Origin: Parashewanella sp049608225
Lineage (GTDB): Bacteria > Pseudomonadota > Gammaproteobacteria > Enterobacterales > Shewanellaceae
Length of the DNA: 43,859 nt
NCBI GenBank assembly: GCA_049608225.1
Contig: JBMYXI010000021.1
Span: 1-43,859 of the forward strand
Reading direction: 5' to 3'
The translations under genes were made by a program, and so were the position numbers. The notes beneath the pieces are model-generated. The model made no database searches. It was not told where the DNA came from and worked only from the letters and a program-made list of their open reading frames with translations. Shown one piece after another: positions 8,894 to 16,360 of the stretch. The stretch's first letter is position 1. Every line of letters begins with the position of its first letter.

Positions 8894-9861
8894 TTAATTT
8901 TACATCCTTTTATCAGCAGATCGCTGACTCTAACCTCAATCATTGGTTAGAGACGTTACCGGCTATTTTAGGCAACTGGCAACGTAATCATAAACATGGA
9001 AGCTTGCCGAAGTGGGAAAAGGTGCTCAATAAACTCCACTGCCCGACACCTGATGTTCTCAATCTAAAAGACAGCGTAACCATTGGCTCCGGTGAACAGT
9101 TGTCGACAGGCGAAAAGGAGAAACTTACTAACTTATTGAAGTTACTCCAACCTTGGCGCAAAGGCCCATTTCATATCCATGGTATTCATATTGATACAGA
9201 ATGGCGAAGTGATTGGAAGTGGGATCGAGTTAGCCCACATATATCATCATTAGAAAATCGAACCATCCTCGATGTCGGCTGCGGCAGTGGTTATCATATG
9301 TGGCGCATGCTTGGTGAAAAGGCCAAACGAGTCGTCGGCATTGACCCATCTGACTTATTTTTATGTCAATTTGAAGCCGTTAAACGCTTGATTGATCCAA
9401 CATTACCTATTCATTTGCTTCCGTTAGGCATTGAAGATGTACCGAAATTAGACGCTTTTGATACCGTTTTTTCTATGGGTGTGTTGTATCATCGACGTTC
9501 CCCCATTGATCACTTATTGCAACTTAAAGATCAATTACGTGCAGGTGGCGAGCTCGTTTTGGAAACTTTAGTCGTAGAAGGTGATGAAAATACGGTATTA
9601 GTGCCGCCAGAGCGCTATGGAAAAATGAATAATGTATGGTTTTTACCTTCTGTCGATGCACTCATATCTTGGTTGAAAAAGTGTGATTTTGTTGACGTCA
9701 AGTGTGTCGACCAAGACACCACTTCACTGGCAGAGCAAAGAAAAACACAATGGATGCAATTTGAGTCGCTGGTTGATTTCCTCGATCCTAATGATGTGAC
9801 GAAAACCATTGAAGGTCATCCTGCCCCCAAACGAGCAACCATAATTGCAACTAAAAGGTAA
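8890..9861 (+). CDS. cmoB: tRNA U34 carboxymethyltransferase CmoB
   Basis: CmoB transfers the carboxymethyl group of Cx-SAM to 5-hydroxyuridine at tRNA position 34, which widens wobble decoding. The characteristic SAM-binding motif TILDVGCGSGYHMWRM is present near residue 120, with IGIDPSDLFLCQFEA-type sequence (here VGIDPSDLFLCQFEA), the MGVLYHRRSP stretch, and the C-terminal PAPKRATIIATK. The frame is open upstream, but the ATG at 8890 gives the 323-residue family length and overlaps the cmoA stop by the ATGA junction. Confidence 0.97.
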   Translation: MINFTSFYQQIADSNLNHWLETLPAILGNWQRNHKHGSLPKWEKVLNKLHCPTPDVLNLKDSVTIGSGEQLSTGEKEKLTNLLKLLQPWRKGPFHIHGIHIDTEWRSDWKWDRVSPHISSLENRTILDVGCGSGYHMWRMLGEKAKRVVGIDPSDLFLCQFEAVKRLIDPTLPIHLLPLGIEDVPKLDAFDTVFSMGVLYHRRSPIDHLLQLKDQLRAGGELVLETLVVEGDENTVLVPPERYGKMNNVWFLPSVDALISWLKKCDFVDVKCVDQDTTSLAEQRKTQWMQFESLVDFLDPNDVTKTIEGHPAPKRATIIATKR

Positions 9862-9867
9862 ACTAAG

Positions 9868-9891
9868 AGTGCCCGATAACTATCTGGCACT
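9868..9891 (+). terminator. Weak hairpin after cmoB
   Basis: AGTGCC (9868-9873) pairs with GGCACT (9886-9891) across 12 bases immediately after cmoB. There is no U-run, so it is only a weak candidate 3'-end signal. Confidence 0.3.
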
Positions 9892-9918
9892 TAAACGGTT
9901 TCTCAAATGGACATTGAT

Positions 9919-11538
9919 ATGAGAAAGATAACTTGCTTGCCAGCAATGTTGTTATTAACAATGACAACTTACTTGTGCTGCTTTTCTGTTTATTCAAACA
10001 CTAACTCAAGCACAGTCAGCTTTCTTCGCTCTCAATGTCTCAATTTACAATTAACGCCTTTAATACAAACATCTAATTTAGATGTTGATGTCGAAAGGTT
10101 TGTCCGCAGCAGTCTGCTGGTGAATAATCTCAACGATCTGCTGAGAGTCATCAAGTCACAGAAAGTTGTAGATCAGCATTCATTATTACTAAATTGCCAA
10201 ATTAGGTTATCTGATCAATGGCACCAGTTTTTGCCTAATGTTCAAAAGAAAGTCTTTATTGAAAGATTGAGAAAGACCGGAAAAAATGACCATAAGCAAC
10301 TTGCGGATCAACTAAAATATGAAGTCGAACGCCACGGCTCTGAAAACTATTTGTCACAGTTGCGTATTGCAGAGGCAAGTTTCAAGCAAAAACAACCAAT
10401 AAAAAAAATCATCATCGACAGCAAAGACAAATGCACCACTAGCTCAAACACAATTATTACATCACATAAAGCACTCGCTCAATTAATGCTGACAGAAAAA
10501 AGTGAGCATTGCAGGAAGTCTGTATGGCAAAAGTACTCCCGACAACAATCCAATATTCAACTTCTAACTAAAGTCATTGACTTGCGTAACCAACAAGCCA
10601 AAAAATTCGATTATTCAAATAGTTTGCAGCAGCAACTTTCTTATAATTTATTGACATCAGCTAAGCAAGTTGCGTACTTTTTAAATAAAATAGAAGATAA
10701 AGATAAACTGTCACCTTGGAATATTGCTCAAGCGTTGAAACGTGCAGATAGTGCAAAACTTCACTATGACAGCAATATCCTATTGCTTGATCTACTCAGT
10801 GCGATGACGTCTTTTGGAATTACAGCGGAATGGATCAACCCAGAAAATATTAGACTTTGGCACCATCAGAGATTACTCGGTGATGTATATCTTAAATTGG
10901 TAAATCAACCAAAGATCAAACCAACACTTCAAATGATGAGGCACCCAGTTATCGGTCATCAATTTGCACAAGCGGCGTTAATACTTCCAAGCTCAATTAT
11001 CAATGAAAAGCAGCTACATCGGCTTATACAAAAATTTAGTTTATTAATAACCAATTACGCTGATGCACCCCACGACTATCTAACCAGTCGAGCAATTAGC
11101 AATAGCGATTATGATAAATTGGCAACAATCTGGTTAAATAAAATCCTGCTAAAAAAGTTATCGAATAAATACATAACTTCCAGTCCCAGATCCAAGCTAG
11201 CGCAACAATACCATCAGCACATAGAGTTACTAAAAAGTCACATTGCACTTGCAGCTTATCGTGATATAGGAACATTTAGTTATTCCGAAACAATAGCCTA
11301 CCCAATTAATTTTTCTGGTCTGATCAATAATGGAGCAAATTACTATAGTAACCTATTTCAAAACTACTTAGCCAATTACATAATAAACACATCTCATATT
11401 GCTGAAAAGGAGATATTCGAGCGTCTTATTATCAATGAAACGAGAGCACCAATGTCACGCTTTATTCAGAACAGACTCGCAATAAGCTCAGGAAAACACC
11501 TCATTGATGAGATCACTCGCGTCTCAAGTAAACAATGA
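9919..11538 (+). CDS. Exported M3-peptidase-like protein without the zinc-binding motif
   Basis: The protein has a signal peptide (MRKITCLPAMLLLTM...VYS) and a body that resembles family M3 thimet oligopeptidases segment by segment. RNQQAKKFDYSNSLQQQL matches the helix before the core, SPWNIAQALKRA matches the 'PWD' motif, GDVYLKLV matches the GxxYLDLY strand, and FSGLINNGANYYSNLF matches the GGYAAGYYSYLW substrate-binding segment. Where the family has HEFGH, this protein has QKFSL (about residues 371-375 from this start). The E ligand expected about 25 residues on is also not recognisable. At 539 residues it is shorter than usual (about 680). It is probably a catalytically dead paralogue with a binding or regulatory role in the periplasm. 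An alternative ATG lies at 9907. The family assignment is by motif reading only. Confidence 0.6.
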   Translation: MRKITCLPAMLLLTMTTYLCCFSVYSNTNSSTVSFLRSQCLNLQLTPLIQTSNLDVDVERFVRSSLLVNNLNDLLRVIKSQKVVDQHSLLLNCQIRLSDQWHQFLPNVQKKVFIERLRKTGKNDHKQLADQLKYEVERHGSENYLSQLRIAEASFKQKQPIKKIIIDSKDKCTTSSNTIITSHKALAQLMLTEKSEHCRKSVWQKYSRQQSNIQLLTKVIDLRNQQAKKFDYSNSLQQQLSYNLLTSAKQVAYFLNKIEDKDKLSPWNIAQALKRADSAKLHYDSNILLLDLLSAMTSFGITAEWINPENIRLWHHQRLLGDVYLKLVNQPKIKPTLQMMRHPVIGHQFAQAALILPSSIINEKQLHRLIQKFSLLITNYADAPHDYLTSRAISNSDYDKLATIWLNKILLKKLSNKYITSSPRSKLAQQYHQHIELLKSHIALAAYRDIGTFSYSETIAYPINFSGLINNGANYYSNLFQNYLANYIINTSHIAEKEIFERLIINETRAPMSRFIQNRLAISSGKHLIDEITRVSSKQ

Positions 11539-11597
11539 TTCACCCTTTTCTTTTATGGTCTATATTTTTTAGTAACCACTTGAAGGTATTAGATCTT

Positions 11598-12101
11598 ATG
11601 TTAAACAAAACGTTCCACCTATCTAAAGCTATCATTGCCTTTTGTGTTGCTATTTTTTGCTTAATGGTCGGTTATGACAATCTAATTGATTTCAACTCTA
11701 ATTACGGCTTAGTCAATAAAGTATTGTCGATGAGTGGCATGCCTGCTTGGTTCGATCCCTCTCCTATTGCCAGTAGAGCAATAACTGATCCTTCTTTACA
11801 GCTGTTGTTCTACATTGCCATTATTGCTGGAGAGATCACTGCCGGAGTTATAATGCTAGTGGCTAGCCTTATCATGCTCCGTAACGTCAGCCAACCTAGT
11901 TTTCAGTTAGGGCAATCGTTATACATTATGGGTACAACAGTTGCCCTGTTAATATGGTATTTAGGATTTGCAATTATTGCTTCAGAATGGTTTGCCATGT
12001 GGGCAAGTTCAGGAACAACGCAAATGAAAGCTTATAGCTTCTCGACATTCATTCTATTATCAATGTGCTATGTGATGCTCCCGAGTGAAAAAATACAGTG
12101 A
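11598..12101 (+). CDS. DUF2165-family small integral membrane protein
   Basis: The 167-residue protein has four hydrophobic segments (about residues 8-28, 65-90, 108-130 and 140-162 of this start) and the family-typical motif GYDNLIDFNSNYGLVNKVLSM followed by a WRAI-like SRAITDP segment. This matches the DUF2165 predicted membrane protein family, whose function is unknown. An upstream ATG at 11535 overlaps the preceding stop (ATGA), but the start at 11598 fits the family's N-terminus and has GAAGG upstream. The gene is probably co-transcribed with the pseudopeptidase before it. Confidence 0.7.
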   Translation: MLNKTFHLSKAIIAFCVAIFCLMVGYDNLIDFNSNYGLVNKVLSMSGMPAWFDPSPIASRAITDPSLQLLFYIAIIAGEITAGVIMLVASLIMLRNVSQPSFQLGQSLYIMGTTVALLIWYLGFAIIASEWFAMWASSGTTQMKAYSFSTFILLSMCYVMLPSEKIQ

Positions 12102-12113
12102 AAAATTGCTGTT

Positions 12114-12226
12114 TATCCGTAAGTTTTGCTATTATTCTCGTTTGGGGAAAACTCTTCATAAGGCAATATTGCCTTAACTCTCCTCCCTCATCGATATTAA
12201 CATCAAACTAGTAAGCATACGGATAA
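12114..12226. promoter_or_regulatory. Nested inverted repeats upstream of the J-domain operon
   Basis: An 18-base perfect palindrome, TAAGGCAATATTGCCTTA, occupies 12159-12176. It lies midway between an outer inverted repeat TTATCCGT (12114-12121) and ACGGATAA (12219-12226), the latter ending 4 bases before the operon's first ATG. The palindrome may be an operator or the stem of a terminator for the preceding gene (no U-tract). The outer pair would allow a long-range stem that hides the ribosome-binding region. Confidence 0.4.
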
Positions 12227-12230
12227 CTAT

Positions 12231-12512
12231 ATGATCAATCATTTCAGTGTATTAGGTATCAAACCTAATGCAAAAGACAATGAGATAAAACGCGCTTACA
12301 AGCGACTATCAAATAAATACCATCCAGATAAACTGCTTAATGCCAATGAAGATGAGAAAGCGCAAGCAGCAGAGACGTTACATCGCATTCAAGCTGCCTA
12401 CGATATTTTGTCTAATCCTAAATCCCGCAATGCCTTTGTTCGTGATTTTAAAAACGTCATCGTTAAAGATCCCCAACAAGCCATGCGCGAAATTTGGAAC
12501 GACTACTTCTAA
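12231..12512 (+). CDS. Stand-alone J-domain protein
   Basis: At 93 residues this is little more than a J-domain. It opens with INHFSVLGIKPNAKDNEIKRAY (helices I-II), followed by the HPD motif in KYHPDKL near residue 32 that stimulates Hsp70/DnaK ATPase. RIQAAYDILSNPKSR (helix III) and a 25-residue tail ending MREIWNDYF complete it. It lacks the G/F, zinc-finger and C-terminal substrate domains of DnaJ, so any client specificity must come from the tail or from partners. It is first of four plus-strand genes with gaps of 33, -1 and 11 bases, which suggests that it works with the three unknown proteins that follow. Confidence 0.88.
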   Translation: MINHFSVLGIKPNAKDNEIKRAYKRLSNKYHPDKLLNANEDEKAQAAETLHRIQAAYDILSNPKSRNAFVRDFKNVIVKDPQQAMREIWNDYF

Positions 12513-12545
12513 ATTTCACTGTTAATTTTTATTTCTGAGCTATTT

Positions 12546-13049
12546 ATGACCATCAATCTCAAACTTGACTACGTCCGTCAGCTAAAAGCCGATGCGTTAG
12601 ATAACATCGAATCTTATCAAGATCCTGATATGCCAGATGCATTAAGTGTTTATACCAATAGCATGAAAAAAGCCTTGCTTGCTGATCCTGCTATGGTTAA
12701 CACTTTGCCTGAATATCTCATCGTCGCACTTTATGGCAATGTCCGTTTCCCACAACAAGTTCATACGCAATGGCAGCAGTGGCTTGCAGATGATATTCAA
12801 CCAAACTGGGATCAATTTAAAGTCAGTATTGCTTTCAATAATGAAGATATATCTTTGATCAAAGCCATCAAGGAACAATCCGAAAGCTTACTCATTCAAA
12901 GTTGTGCCGCCTTATTTGAAATGATGATTTTAGATCCACAGCAGGCAGATCCTAAAACGTCAGATGATACTGACAATGAGCAAGATGATTATGATGACAT
13001 GGACTCAGAATACTACACCGATGAATACGACGCAGATGGGGAATATTAA
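12546..13049 (+). CDS. Unrecognised acidic protein, second gene of the J-domain operon
   Basis: I do not recognise this 167-residue protein. It has no signal peptide or transmembrane segment. The body (1-140) looks helical with several tryptophans (WQQWLADDIQPNWDQF). The last 30 residues form a strongly acidic, Tyr-rich, probably disordered tail (DDTDNEQDDYDDMDSEYY). It starts 33 bases after the J-domain gene, and its TAA overlaps the next ATG by one base (TAATG), indicating coupled translation. It may be a client or adaptor of the J-domain protein; that is inference from position only. Confidence 0.7.
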   Translation: MTINLKLDYVRQLKADALDNIESYQDPDMPDALSVYTNSMKKALLADPAMVNTLPEYLIVALYGNVRFPQQVHTQWQQWLADDIQPNWDQFKVSIAFNNEDISLIKAIKEQSESLLIQSCAALFEMMILDPQQADPKTSDDTDNEQDDYDDMDSEYYTDEYDADGEY

Positions 13050-13813
13050 TGAATAGTCTCATTGAAATAGCAGCAGAAGAAATAAAACAACTGGCTGACG
13101 TTGAACCTAAAGAAGCCAGCAAAAAGTTCGAATTGATAGCCAGCACCATGAATGACGAGCAATTGGTTGAAGTTATCGAGCACATGGATATTGTGACTTT
13201 GACTCAGATAAACTCTAATCATGATATTTCTTGTCCATCAATCATGTCTGAGCTGATGACCCCTGAGCAAATTAAAGATATTGTTTGTCAGCAACCACTG
13301 TATTGGGAAGAAAAAATTAAAACCAATGCCGACGAATTGGCACAACAAACGTTCGATTTTATGACTTACCTCATTCGTGTACAACCCAATGAGGAAAAGC
13401 AAAAAGAAATTTTAGAGTGCATCGCTGAAGAGCCCGCAGGTTTATTTTATCTTTCGATTCCTTTTATCGAGCTGTTAGTTACACCAACGGAAGCGGACTT
13501 GAATAACAACATCGCTGATGTATTTGATGATGAAGCCGATGAAGAAACAGTTGGCTATACCGATCGTACAGAAGGTGAAGACGCTCACAGCCTTGAAATT
13601 GATGATCCACGTAGCTTACTGGCTTTAATTAAAGAACTCGCACCGGATGTTGAAAAAGCCATCAAGAACTTATTGCGTAATGAAAATTCAAACTGGCAAG
13701 CAATTATTGGTAAATTCGTCACTGAAGTCGTCACTCAAGCGAAAGAAAAGAATGAAACCGTCAGTAAAGAAGCGTTCTCAGAAGTTGATGACATGTTCAC
13801 TTTCTTGGATTAA
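13049..13813 (+). CDS. Unrecognised acidic protein, third gene of the J-domain operon
   Basis: A 254-residue, soluble, acidic protein I cannot assign. The N-terminal 80 residues are helical repeats of the type 'MNDEQLVEVIEHMDIVTLTQI' and 'MSELMTPEQIKDIVCQQPLYW', loosely like the superhelical MgtE/FliG N-terminal repeats. An acidic linker follows near 160-185 (DVFDDEADEETVGYTD), and the protein ends in a helical region closing with FSEVDDMFTFLD. The one-base stop/start overlap with the previous gene and the 11-base gap to the next place it inside one operon. Confidence 0.7.
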   Translation: MNSLIEIAAEEIKQLADVEPKEASKKFELIASTMNDEQLVEVIEHMDIVTLTQINSNHDISCPSIMSELMTPEQIKDIVCQQPLYWEEKIKTNADELAQQTFDFMTYLIRVQPNEEKQKEILECIAEEPAGLFYLSIPFIELLVTPTEADLNNNIADVFDDEADEETVGYTDRTEGEDAHSLEIDDPRSLLALIKELAPDVEKAIKNLLRNENSNWQAIIGKFVTEVVTQAKEKNETVSKEAFSEVDDMFTFLD

Positions 13814-13824
13814 AGGATTGCTTA

Positions 13825-14754
13825 ATGACAGCTACAATGAATGACAGTTCAGCCAATGACATCGTATTAAGAGATCCAAATCAAGCACCTTTCTTGACCA
13901 AAGTACTTAGATTTGCTGCTGAAGAAGCCATTTTATCTGCTGAGGATATTGAGCAAATCAAGCACAAAGGTGTGTTGATGAGCTTAAAACTGGCGGATAA
14001 GTTTTATAACCAGTATAAAATGCATTTACTAGAGCAGGCATCACAAGATGTGATTGGCGTTGTCAGTTTGGGATTAGCTGAGTTAACTCAGCACGACCAA
14101 GTTAAGGCGATTCTGTTACTAAAAAAACCTGATGGCTTAGTGAAGTCATTCCAGAAAGGCTGGACTATGTTAGCCTCTGTTAGTAAATATAAGCTTATTC
14201 ATTCGAAATCTGTTTATGGTGAAGTCGACCAAATGTTGATGGAGCAAGTATCAGCACCAGTAGACGCTGACGAATGGCTCGGTTGGGATTGTTATGAAAG
14301 TGCAGTAAAAGAGCACCATTCACAACAAGCTAGTGAAGCGCTAAAAAGTTTATTTTTTGTCAATTCAATCTTTGACCCTATGGAATGTCAAAGTATTGAA
14401 GAAATGTTTGCCGAAGCCATTATTTACCGTCTTTTCTTTGGCGTAACGAGTAAAGTAAAAGAAGATCTTAAAAGGCGCATTGCAGAAGTCAATATTGATG
14501 CTCAATGGCTTGAAGCTGAATATATCAGTCAGGTAGTTGATAAAACCTTATCCAACCTTCCTGAACAGTTAGAACAAACAATTCGCGCTGATCTTAATCC
14601 GAAATTTAGTCAGGCGATATGTCGTACCATCAACTTCGCTCAGCAGTATCAAAAACAAATACAACAAGGGGCAACCCCTGAAAAATTAGAACGCTTAGAG
14701 CATAAACATGCGGTAAATGGGTTACTCGGCTGGCCACATTATTTATACCTTTGA
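13825..14754 (+). CDS. Unrecognised protein, fourth gene of the J-domain operon
   Basis: This 309-residue soluble, mostly helical protein is not recognised. It shows no signal peptide or membrane segment. Features include a central SIFDPMECQSIEEMFAEAI stretch, a C-terminal LEQTIRADLNPKFSQAICRTI region, and a hydrophobic end (GLLGWPHYLYL) that might dock a partner. AAGGA lies 8 bases before the ATG at 13825; a second ATG is four codons in. It closes the J-domain operon, and a hairpin follows at 14761-14794. Confidence 0.7.
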   Translation: MTATMNDSSANDIVLRDPNQAPFLTKVLRFAAEEAILSAEDIEQIKHKGVLMSLKLADKFYNQYKMHLLEQASQDVIGVVSLGLAELTQHDQVKAILLLKKPDGLVKSFQKGWTMLASVSKYKLIHSKSVYGEVDQMLMEQVSAPVDADEWLGWDCYESAVKEHHSQQASEALKSLFFVNSIFDPMECQSIEEMFAEAIIYRLFFGVTSKVKEDLKRRIAEVNIDAQWLEAEYISQVVDKTLSNLPEQLEQTIRADLNPKFSQAICRTINFAQQYQKQIQQGATPEKLERLEHKHAVNGLLGWPHYLYL

Positions 14755-14760
14755 TCGCAA

Positions 14761-14794
14761 ATAGACTTGTCATGCGAACTCATGATGAGTCTAT
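14761..14794 (+). terminator. Hairpin closing the J-domain operon
   Basis: ATAGACT (14761-14767) pairs with AGTCTAT (14788-14794), and inside it TCATG pairs with CATGA around a 6-base loop. No long U-tract follows, so termination may be partial. It separates the J-domain operon from the chaperone/effector pair. Confidence 0.5.
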
Positions 14795-14885
14795 TCATTA
14801 AACATATTTCATACTAAACCTCTTCCTTAACGCTTTCGCGAACCGTATTATCAAATTCAACGATCCGCATAGCGCCCTTCTTAAT

Positions 14886-15308
14886 ATGAGAATTAATGAA
14901 ACATTGTCATTCTCAAGTCACAGTCATTTAGATCTCAAAAAGCTTATCGAGCAATCGTTTGTTTTACTTGGTGTTCCTAAGCAAAAACTAGGTCGTTTCG
15001 ATGCTTTTTCAACGATTCAAGTTCAATTAAAAAATAATGTACTCATTAATGTTTCTCTTGAAAACGATAGACTGTGGATATGGAGTCCTATTTTTCTCAA
15101 TGAAAGGCAATTAATTGAAAAAGCCAGTGTATTGATCCCTATCATAACAACAGCCATGGCTCAAGTTGAAACAGCACAGTTTAATCTTGGTATGGCAGAG
15201 CAACACTACGAATTAAAAGCACTTATTTCACCGATAGATTTAACCGAAAAACACTTAGCAAACCTCATCAATTTTATATTTATTGCTATAAAACAACTTG
15301 CTGAATAG
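14886..15308 (+). CDS. Type III secretion chaperone, InvB/SpaK-like
   Basis: Class IB type III chaperones bind the N-terminal region of several effectors in the bacterial cytoplasm and deliver them to the secretion ATPase. This 140-residue protein follows the InvB/SpaK pattern: LDLKKLIEQSFVLLGV at the N-terminus, then LGRFDAFSTIQVQL (InvB has IGGIDSHSTIVLDL), then VSLENDRLWIWSPI (InvB has VKDDDVWIWAQL), and YELKALISPIDL near residue 105 (InvB has LTLKALVHPDFL). Length matches the family (about 135). It is followed after 11 bases by a protein of unknown family, the usual chaperone-effector layout. No secretion apparatus gene is in the window. The InvB comparison is from memory, not from a search. 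Confidence 0.78.
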   Translation: MRINETLSFSSHSHLDLKKLIEQSFVLLGVPKQKLGRFDAFSTIQVQLKNNVLINVSLENDRLWIWSPIFLNERQLIEKASVLIPIITTAMAQVETAQFNLGMAEQHYELKALISPIDLTEKHLANLINFIFIAIKQLAE

Positions 15309-15319
15309 GGGATATTCCC

Positions 15320-16306
15320 ATGTCATTACCGTCAGTTCCAACAGGATTAGTCACTGTAAATCAAGCTGATAATACTTATTCTATCGATATTGGTACACCA
15401 ACTGCGGAGCTGGCCGAACATTTCGAACAAATCAAAAATAGTTATACACAAATGGTATCAGCAAATAGTCATCAAGATAGCTCGTTTCCGCCTAATGAAG
15501 CAATTTTGATATTAGGAGAAAAGTTTGAGTCTGGAGGCGTTGAATTAGCCATGGTAAATCAGGAGCAAATTCCAAGGCTCGTTAACGCATGTTCTTTATC
15601 CCCTTTGATATTTCAATCTGAACCAGCTCATAAAGCCTATGAGCAAGCAATGAAGTCATTTGCGCCTATAACCGTTTTTGACGACCATAACTCTGTAACT
15701 CAATATCCAATTGATCGAACTGAGTGCGGATATGCTGGCTTCGGTAAACTTACTGCGCTCGCTTATCATTTATGCCCGACCTATTGCCTAGAAAACCTGC
15801 CAACCGACATCAACTCACTTGCCATTATTGGTAGTACAATATCTGGACACGATATGTTGCTATGCGGAGATCGGAGCCTTTCCTCAACTAACATATTGAA
15901 TCTACTTGAAAAACATGCAATACAGCACATCCCACAAATAAGAGTCATTGCTCCTCACTCCGCCTCCTACTCGAAATTAAAGAGTGACTCACCCAGTGAG
16001 ATAGCAGATGCAGGTAAAACATACCAATTTACTACTTTTAAAGGGATCCCATTACTTTCTAGAAACGCTTTTAGAGTACCTGAATTTATCCATCATTTAC
16101 TTTGGGGCACACCACTGGCTAAAGCGATTCATTTAGAATGTCAAAAAAGAGGATGGAATACACAGGTTGTCGGATATCATGGCTGCATCGGTGCTAGTCA
16201 AGAAACTCTCTACGGACTGACAACAAGTCAACGATTTATTAGTGTAGAAAATGATGCAACTAAACTGTGGGTAGATAGTAAAAGTGTTGCCGTTCGCTAT
16301 AGTTAG
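15320..16306 (+). CDS. Candidate type III effector, unrecognised family
   Basis: The 328-residue protein has no signal peptide and no obvious membrane segment. It follows the InvB-like chaperone by 11 bases, with GGGGAT-type ribosome sequence before the ATG, so it is most simply that chaperone's secreted client. The first 60 residues are polar, as expected for a secretion signal and chaperone-binding region. The body contains distinctive unassigned motifs: ISGHDMLLCGDRSLSS (about 175-190), IRVIAPHSASYSKL (about 210), GIPLLSRNAFRVPEFIHH (about 245-262) and VVGYHGCIGASQETLYG (about 285-302). The conserved-looking Cys and His in YHGCIG could be catalytic, but I can name no family. Identity as an effector is inferred from context. 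Confidence 0.6.
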   Translation: MSLPSVPTGLVTVNQADNTYSIDIGTPTAELAEHFEQIKNSYTQMVSANSHQDSSFPPNEAILILGEKFESGGVELAMVNQEQIPRLVNACSLSPLIFQSEPAHKAYEQAMKSFAPITVFDDHNSVTQYPIDRTECGYAGFGKLTALAYHLCPTYCLENLPTDINSLAIIGSTISGHDMLLCGDRSLSSTNILNLLEKHAIQHIPQIRVIAPHSASYSKLKSDSPSEIADAGKTYQFTTFKGIPLLSRNAFRVPEFIHHLLWGTPLAKAIHLECQKRGWNTQVVGYHGCIGASQETLYGLTTSQRFISVENDATKLWVDSKSVAVRYS

Positions 16307-16346
16307 TCGATAACTTATTACTCTTAGTGAGCAACAAATTATCGAC
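16306..16346. terminator. Bidirectional hairpin between convergent genes
   Basis: GTCGATAA (16306-16313) and TTATCGAC (16339-16346) form a perfect 8-bp stem around a 25-base loop, directly after the effector stop and before the end of the prolyl oligopeptidase gene on the other strand. Confidence 0.45.
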
Positions 16347-16360
16347 TCAACTCAAGATAT

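Noticed and set aside
11535..11597. Upstream ATG for the DUF2165 gene at the ATGA overlap with the previous stop
   Set aside because: It would add 21 residues not seen at the start of this family; the ATG at 11598 has a better-placed purine stretch.
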